Positions 59,683-64,000 of a stretch of 64,000 nucleotides of DNA are shown piece after piece. Made by a program: the position numbers and the translations under genes. The DNA is from UBA6623 sp965248235 (GTDB lineage Bacteria > Acidobacteriota > Terriglobia > Bryobacterales > UBA6623): positions 992,001-1,056,000 of the forward strand of contig CBDFIU010000003.1 of assembly GCA_965248235.1 (NCBI GenBank), given 5' to 3'. The stretch's first letter is position 1; every line of letters starts with the position of its first letter. The notes beneath the pieces are model-generated. The model had not been told where the DNA came from, searched no databases, and saw nothing but the letters and a program-made list of their open reading frames with translations.

Positions 59683-60483
59683 TTATAAGTAATCCGCGAA
59701 ATCTCTTCGGTGGCGTTGGAACAGCGAATAGCCGCCCACGAAACACAGAACCGAAACGCCCAGCAGCTTCAGCAAAGTGAACCTGGGGTCGACTCCGTAC
59801 AGCAGGACGCGACGCATGACCACCACGACGGCCGCGACGGGATTCATGTCATACAACCAAGTGTATTGCGGGCTGACTTGATCGAGGCCGTAGAAAATCG
59901 GCACGAGCCAGAACAGCACCAGCGTAGCGGACTCGACCACGTAGCGCACGTCGCGGTAGCGCACATCGAGAGCCGCCGAGGCCAATGAGAAGCCGCAGGC
60001 GAACAAGACCTGCAGCGTCACGATCACCGGCAGCCAAAGCCAATAGATGTTGATCCCCACGAACCAAGCGAAGGCCAGCAGCAAGAAGCCCAATTGGATC
60101 AGGTAATGGACGGAGTTTCCGAGAACCGCCGAGATCGGCAGCAACTCGGCGCGGAAGGGGAACGACTTGACCAACGACGCGTTTCGAAAAATGGAAATCG
60201 TGCCGCCCTGCCAGGCTTGCGTGAAGAAGTCAAAGGGCAACAAACCGGCCAGCAAAAACAGTGGAAACAACTCGCGCGAGCCGTCGAAAATCACCGAAAA
60301 AACGAAAGTCAGCACGCCCATCATGATGAGCGGATTGATCAGCGACCAGAGAGCGCCGGCGAACGTCGTCCGGTAACGTGTGTGGAAATCGGCCCGTACG
60401 AGATTGCGCACCGCGTAGAGGACGTCGATCGGGGCGTGATGTTGGACGGATCGGGCCTCAGCGGGTATCAGCGCCTTGGGCAT
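59683..60483 (-). CDS. ABC-2 polysaccharide export permease (Wzm-like)
   Basis: 266 residues with six TM helices (first near 40-60, LINPLIMMGVLTFVFSVIF) and the ABC-2 block FHTRYRTTFAGALWSLINPL, typical of Wzm/KpsM/TagG permeases; DVRYRDVRYVVESATLVLFW is the conserved cytoplasmic/TM5 region. Same strand as the ATPase, 69 bp upstream, so a permease-ATPase operon. Inner membrane. Confidence 0.92.
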   Translation of the reverse strand: MPKALIPAEARSVQHHAPIDVLYAVRNLVRADFHTRYRTTFAGALWSLINPLIMMGVLTFVFSVIFDGSRELFPLFLLAGLLPFDFFTQAWQGGTISIFRNASLVKSFPFRAELLPISAVLGNSVHYLIQLGFLLLAFAWFVGINIYWLWLPVIVTLQVLFACGFSLASAALDVRYRDVRYVVESATLVLFWLVPIFYGLDQVSPQYTWLYDMNPVAAVVVVMRRVLLYGVDPRFTLLKLLGVSVLCFVGGYSLFQRHRRDFADYL

Positions 60484-60566
60484 AAACAGACATTGTACTG
60501 CAGGGTCGCTGAGGGCTCCCTCGGCGGACCCTCGGAAACGCCTCCTAAAGGCGTGGCTCCGGAGCG

Positions 60567-61808
60567 TTGATCGGTTTCTTGGTGCTTACTCGCGGTCAAG
60601 TTCCTCCCGCGCCCAGAGATTCCTCTCGGCGCGCTCTCCACGTGCTCGGAGCCCTCAAGCCGGGCGGCGTCGAAAATTGGTTACTGCAGATGACTCCGCA
60701 TCTGGCGGAGAGCGGGTGGGCCTTCGATTACTGCCTGCTGGGGCCTGAAATCGGGCTGTATGCCGAGGACTTCGAGAAATACGGCTCCCGGGTCTTGCGG
60801 TGTCCAGTGCGGTCAAGCCCCTTGTTTGTCCCTCGTTTCTACCGCTTGCTGCGTCGCGGAGACTATGAGATCGTCCACAGTCATGTGCACCATTTCAGCG
60901 GTTTGATTTTGGGGCTTGCTAGAGCGGCGGGGGGGCCGGTTCGGATCGCGCACAGCCATAATGCGCAAGACGGCCGGCCCGACAGCGTTCCGCGGCGGCT
61001 GTACCGCAAAGTCATGCGGCGCATGCTCTTGCGTTCGATGACGGCGGGCTTGGCCTGTTCCGAGACAGCCGCCGAGTGGTTGCCGGGCATTGACGAGGGG
61101 ACGGAGCCGCCGATATCTCTGCTGCCTTACGGCATCGACCTCGAACGGTTCCGGCGTCTACAGACGGATCGAGGCCGCCTGCGCCGCGAGTTTCGCATTC
61201 CCGCCGGGGCTCCGGTGGTCGGACACGTCGGACGCTTGGAGCCGCAAAAGAACCCTTTCTTTCTGCTGGATATCATCAGCGAAGCCTCGCAGGTGATTCC
61301 GCAGGCGTATTTCGTGATTGTGGGCGACGGACGGCTGCGGGCGCGGCTCGAGCAACAGGCCGAGCAGCGCGGCTTGGGCGCGCGAGTACGCTTCGCCGGG
61401 CAGCGGCGCGACATTCCGCACCTGATGGTCGGGCTGTTTGACGCCTTCGTATTGCCGTCGCTTTGGGAAGGGTTGCCGATGGCGGCACTCGAAGCGCAGG
61501 CGGCCGGGATTCCGACGCTGGTTTCGGATCGAGTGACCGGCGAGATCGGAGTTTTGCCGCAGATCAGCTATCGCGCGCCGATTGAGGCCGGGCCGGATCA
61601 TTGGGCGCGCACGTTACGCGAAATGCTCGAGGCGCGGCGCCTCTCTCCGGCCGAAGGGGCGTCCGCGCTCGAGGATCTACATCTCGACGTGGCATCCTGC
61701 CGCGACCGCTTGACGACGATTTACGAAGAGTTGATCGAGCGGCGGACCGTCTCGGGCCGAGAAGCCGGCGGGCCGTTGCAGGCGAAGGCTGGCCTGGGAA
61801 GAAGCTGA
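60567..61808 (+). CDS. Glycosyltransferase, GT4 type
   Basis: About 413 residues (TTG 60567; GTG 60582 is an alternative). N-terminal GT-B half begins ALHVLGALKPGGVENWLLQM, with VHSHVHHFSG; C-terminal half has GHVGRLEPQKNPFFLL, VIVGDGRLRARLE and the donor-site EGLPMAALEAQAAG with its two Glu residues (E-x7-E). PYGIDLERF is the domain linker. It transfers a sugar from a nucleotide donor during assembly of the cluster's surface glycan. Divergent from the exporter genes across an 83-bp gap. Confidence 0.9.
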   Translation: MIGFLVLTRGQVPPAPRDSSRRALHVLGALKPGGVENWLLQMTPHLAESGWAFDYCLLGPEIGLYAEDFEKYGSRVLRCPVRSSPLFVPRFYRLLRRGDYEIVHSHVHHFSGLILGLARAAGGPVRIAHSHNAQDGRPDSVPRRLYRKVMRRMLLRSMTAGLACSETAAEWLPGIDEGTEPPISLLPYGIDLERFRRLQTDRGRLRREFRIPAGAPVVGHVGRLEPQKNPFFLLDIISEASQVIPQAYFVIVGDGRLRARLEQQAEQRGLGARVRFAGQRRDIPHLMVGLFDAFVLPSLWEGLPMAALEAQAAGIPTLVSDRVTGEIGVLPQISYRAPIEAGPDHWARTLREMLEARRLSPAEGASALEDLHLDVASCRDRLTTIYEELIERRTVSGREAGGPLQAKAGLGRS

Positions 61809-61842
61809 AAGGCCGAAGCTCAAGGACCGGAAGTTCAAGGAA

Positions 61843-63348
61843 ATGCACGGCTCTGTCTCCGCGCGCACGGCCATTCGCCCGGCGGCCCCTCGACGGGCTC
61901 GCGGCCGCGCGACATTCCCCACACTGGCGGCCGCGACGCTGATGGGCGCGGCCATGCTCGCGGCGTGGCCGCGCGACGACTCGACGGTATCGCTATGGGC
62001 CGGCGCGGCATTCTTGCTTTGCGGGTTGGGTTGTTGGCGAGGCTTAGGTCTGCATCCGCTCTCGCCAGCGATGGTTTATCTGTATGTTTTCGGAGTCTTT
62101 CATCTTGGCTTGGTGGTTCCCTGGGGGCTGGGGCTCGATATCGGGGCGCCGCCGGCCTGGTTGCGTGACAGCAATCTCGGAGATGCGCTCTTCCTGGTCG
62201 TCGCGGCGCTGATGTCATTCTGGGCCGGGGCCGCGTTGGCTGTTTGGAAGTGGCCCGCCTCGGCCGAGCCCGCGAGGCGGGAGTGGTTTCACAACCACAT
62301 CCTCGCCTGGTGTGGCCTGGTGGTGTTTCTAGCTGGTTGCGGGTTGTTTCTTTGGGGCGCTTGGACGATTGGATTCGACAGACTCTCCTCGGCGAATTAC
62401 TTCGAGATCTACAAGCTGACGAATTGGTACGACCCGCGTTTCTTTGTCACCAGTTTGACCGTCGCGCCGATCGGTCTGTACCTGATGGCGGCCGGCGTGC
62501 CTCGCGGGCGGCTGGGTTGGACCGCCGCCTTGGCGGCACTGTGGAGCGGGACGATTTTCGTGCTGGGGTTTCGTGGCTTCGGGCTGATTCCAGTGATCAC
62601 GATTCTCGCGGTACTCCATAAGCGAGGCGTCAACGCGTCCCGCTGGGCGTATGCCGCGGGCGGCGTGGTGTTGTTGGTGGCGATCCCAACGGTGACGGTG
62701 ATGCGGGACGCGCGACTGGGCGAGCGTTCGACGATCGAAGCGCTCGAGACGGCGCGGCCGTTGGCGGCGGTGAACGAAATGGGCGCGAGTCTGCGTCCGC
62801 TGGTCCACACGGTGCATTACATGGAGGCCGAAACGCCACGAGCCGGTGCTACCTATTGGCGCGGGTTGCTGGCGGTGCTGCCGAATCTTTCGCTCGATTG
62901 GCAGGGGGGGAGCTACGTTCCACTCGATGAGTTGCCGCCCAGTCACTGGGTGACCAAGCAAGCGGCTCCCTGGATTTATCGCCATTTCGGCGGCCTGGGA
63001 TTTTCGGCGGTTGCCGAACCTTACATGAATTTCGGGACGCCGGGCGTGGTCGCCTTCTTCTTCTTGCTGCCCCTGGCGCTGATCGGCGTTGACCGGATGG
63101 ACGCCTCGCGTCCGACTCGCCTGGCGCTGTGGGCGGTGCTGCTGGGGCCGCTGCTGTGGACGACGCGAAACAGTTTCGGCACGTTCTTTCGGCCGGCGTT
63201 GATGGGCTTGCTGGCGGTGGGGGCCGCGAGGTTTATTTCGAATTCCGCGGCGAGCGAACAGGTGTCGAGTATTCGTCGGAATGGGAAGTTCGGCACGAGG
63301 GTCGGGGGGTATCAAGCTTTGGGCTCTATCCGCCGATCGCTTGGATAG
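61843..63348 (+). CDS. O-antigen/oligosaccharide polymerase (Wzy-like)
   Basis: 501 residues with about 11-12 hydrophobic helices and a large loop between residues 280 and 370 (ETARPLAAVNEMGASLRPLV, SYVPLDELPPSHWVTKQ). VAEPYMNFGTPGVVAFFFLL is the conserved region of the O-antigen polysaccharide polymerase Wzy family. It lies 34 bp after the glycosyltransferase and just before a sugar aminotransferase. Probably joins repeat units in the periplasm; the presence of a Wzt/Wzm exporter in the same cluster could mean two systems. Confidence 0.8.
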   Translation: MHGSVSARTAIRPAAPRRARGRATFPTLAAATLMGAAMLAAWPRDDSTVSLWAGAAFLLCGLGCWRGLGLHPLSPAMVYLYVFGVFHLGLVVPWGLGLDIGAPPAWLRDSNLGDALFLVVAALMSFWAGAALAVWKWPASAEPARREWFHNHILAWCGLVVFLAGCGLFLWGAWTIGFDRLSSANYFEIYKLTNWYDPRFFVTSLTVAPIGLYLMAAGVPRGRLGWTAALAALWSGTIFVLGFRGFGLIPVITILAVLHKRGVNASRWAYAAGGVVLLVAIPTVTVMRDARLGERSTIEALETARPLAAVNEMGASLRPLVHTVHYMEAETPRAGATYWRGLLAVLPNLSLDWQGGSYVPLDELPPSHWVTKQAAPWIYRHFGGLGFSAVAEPYMNFGTPGVVAFFFLLPLALIGVDRMDASRPTRLALWAVLLGPLLWTTRNSFGTFFRPALMGLLAVGAARFISNSAASEQVSSIRRNGKFGTRVGGYQALGSIRRSLG

Positions 63349-63352
63349 GTCT

Positions 63353-64000
63353 ATGCCCATGACGACACCCAAGCCGATCTCCGAAGCTTCCGCGAAACAG
63401 CAGCCCTCGACGCCGAGCCAACCCGGGTCTTCGGACAACCCGGGACCCGAGGAGCGGCCGCCGTTGTTTCCCGAGCGAGTCCCCATTGCCTCGCCCGCCC
63501 TTCCCGACGCCGCGGAAGTGCTCGGGGAATTCGCGTCGGTGCTGCGCGGCCCTCAGCTGACCAACGGCGCCCGCGTGGCCGCGTTGGAACAAGAAGCCGC
63601 TCGTTTTCTGGGGGTGCCGGATTGTGTCGCCGTGTCGAGTTGCACCTCGGGACTGATGCTCACCGAGCGCTGCCTGGGTATGCGGGGCGGGGTGATTATC
63701 CCGAGCTTCACGTTCTTCGCGGGTGCGCACACCTTGCTGTGGAACAACCTCGAGCCCGTCTTGGCGGATTGCGAGCCCTGGACGTTCAATCTGGACCCGG
63801 AAAACGTCGAGCGGCTGATGCATCCCGGGATTGGGGGCATTCTCGGGGTGCATATTTTCGGGTGTCCGGCGCAAGTCGAGGCGCTCGAGAGAATCGCTCG
63901 GCGTCACCAGGTACCGCTGATCTTCGACGGCGCCCACGCCTTCGGAGCCCGCGTGGCGGGGCGCGGAGTCGCCGAGTGGGGCGACGTGACGGTTTTTAGC
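63353..64000 (+). CDS. DegT/DnrJ/EryC1 family PLP aminotransferase (3' end beyond window)
   Basis: 216 codons present, open at the window end. A Pro/Ser-rich first 45 residues precede the conserved fold-type I start LTNGARVAALEQEAARFLGV, CVAVSSCTSGLML (substrate/PLP site), GVIIPSFTFFAGAHTLLWN, and LIFDGAHAFGAR with the PLP-nitrogen Asp. The Schiff-base Lys would lie just past the end. These enzymes aminate nucleotide-keto-sugars for surface glycans. ATG 63353 or 63359. Confidence 0.88.
   Translation, partial: MPMTTPKPISEASAKQQPSTPSQPGSSDNPGPEERPPLFPERVPIASPALPDAAEVLGEFASVLRGPQLTNGARVAALEQEAARFLGVPDCVAVSSCTSGLMLTERCLGMRGGVIIPSFTFFAGAHTLLWNNLEPVLADCEPWTFNLDPENVERLMHPGIGGILGVHIFGCPAQVEALERIARRHQVPLIFDGAHAFGARVAGRGVAEWGDVTVFS

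Overview
The window is a GC-rich bacterial chromosome segment. Several proteins have the style of Acidobacteriota (Bryobacter/Solibacter-like): secreted proteins with the ENLPNFVCTKTERSGW block, a TPR plus PD40 beta-propeller protein, secreted HEAT-like and amidohydrolase proteins, and MacB-type permeases. That assignment is an inference; no rRNA, tRNA or universal marker gene was seen.

Layout. 1-1690: a bacterioferritin gene and a beta-lactamase-family hydrolase whose 3' end is cut off. 1.7-48.1 kb: a decayed prophage, almost all on the minus strand. Read right to left it has a regulatory region with repeats and a palindrome; a recombination/replication module (Fe-S PD-(D/E)XK exonuclease, RecT, SbcC-like ATPase, SF2 helicase, primase-helicase); a 2OG-oxygenase-like protein lacking its metal ligands, a DNA methyltransferase and a cupin protein; small accessory genes including a probable Acb2/Tad1-like anti-defence protein; a lysis module (membrane proteins, holin-like protein, GH24 lysozyme); virion-type proteins; and a giant polyvalent protein (DdrB/ParB-like domain, HExxH, LPD38-like region) of about 2,390 residues, broken by one TAG and one frameshift. 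Terminase, portal and capsid genes are absent.

The prophage has been invaded repeatedly. (i) 30.5-38.6 kb is an integrated plasmid (repA, an iteron/DnaA-box origin, a winged-helix gene) bracketed by inverted IS110-family copies; it splits one small phage nuclease gene into two halves 8 kb apart. (ii) Three nearly identical 1,036-bp IS1595-family elements have perfect 8-bp target duplications. (iii) 11.7-20.0 kb is a patchwork of chromosomal genes and fragments: an ankyrin protein and its paralogue, an IS1380 remnant, a disrupted MacB-like permease, a three-part chimeric ORF, and an AbrB antitoxin running into a secreted protein. Part of the plasmid segment (34.1-34.9 kb) is so finely scrambled that an assembly artefact is possible.

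48.1-64 kb is ordinary chromosome: a truncated motB-like gene at the prophage edge, an amidohydrolase, a lipoprotein phosphatase, a peroxiredoxin with an in-frame TGA exactly at the peroxidatic cysteine position (a probable selenoprotein, with a SECIS-like hairpin) fused to a DUF2007-like domain, a TPR/PD40 protein, an OmpR-type two-component system, a Gfo/Idh/MocA oxidoreductase, and the start of a surface-polysaccharide cluster (Wzt/Wzm ABC exporter, glycosyltransferase, Wzy-like polymerase, DegT aminotransferase).

The most notable items are the probable selenoprotein peroxiredoxin, the plasmid-split nuclease, the conserved 46-47-bp element that precedes two phage gene blocks, and the anti-defence candidate.
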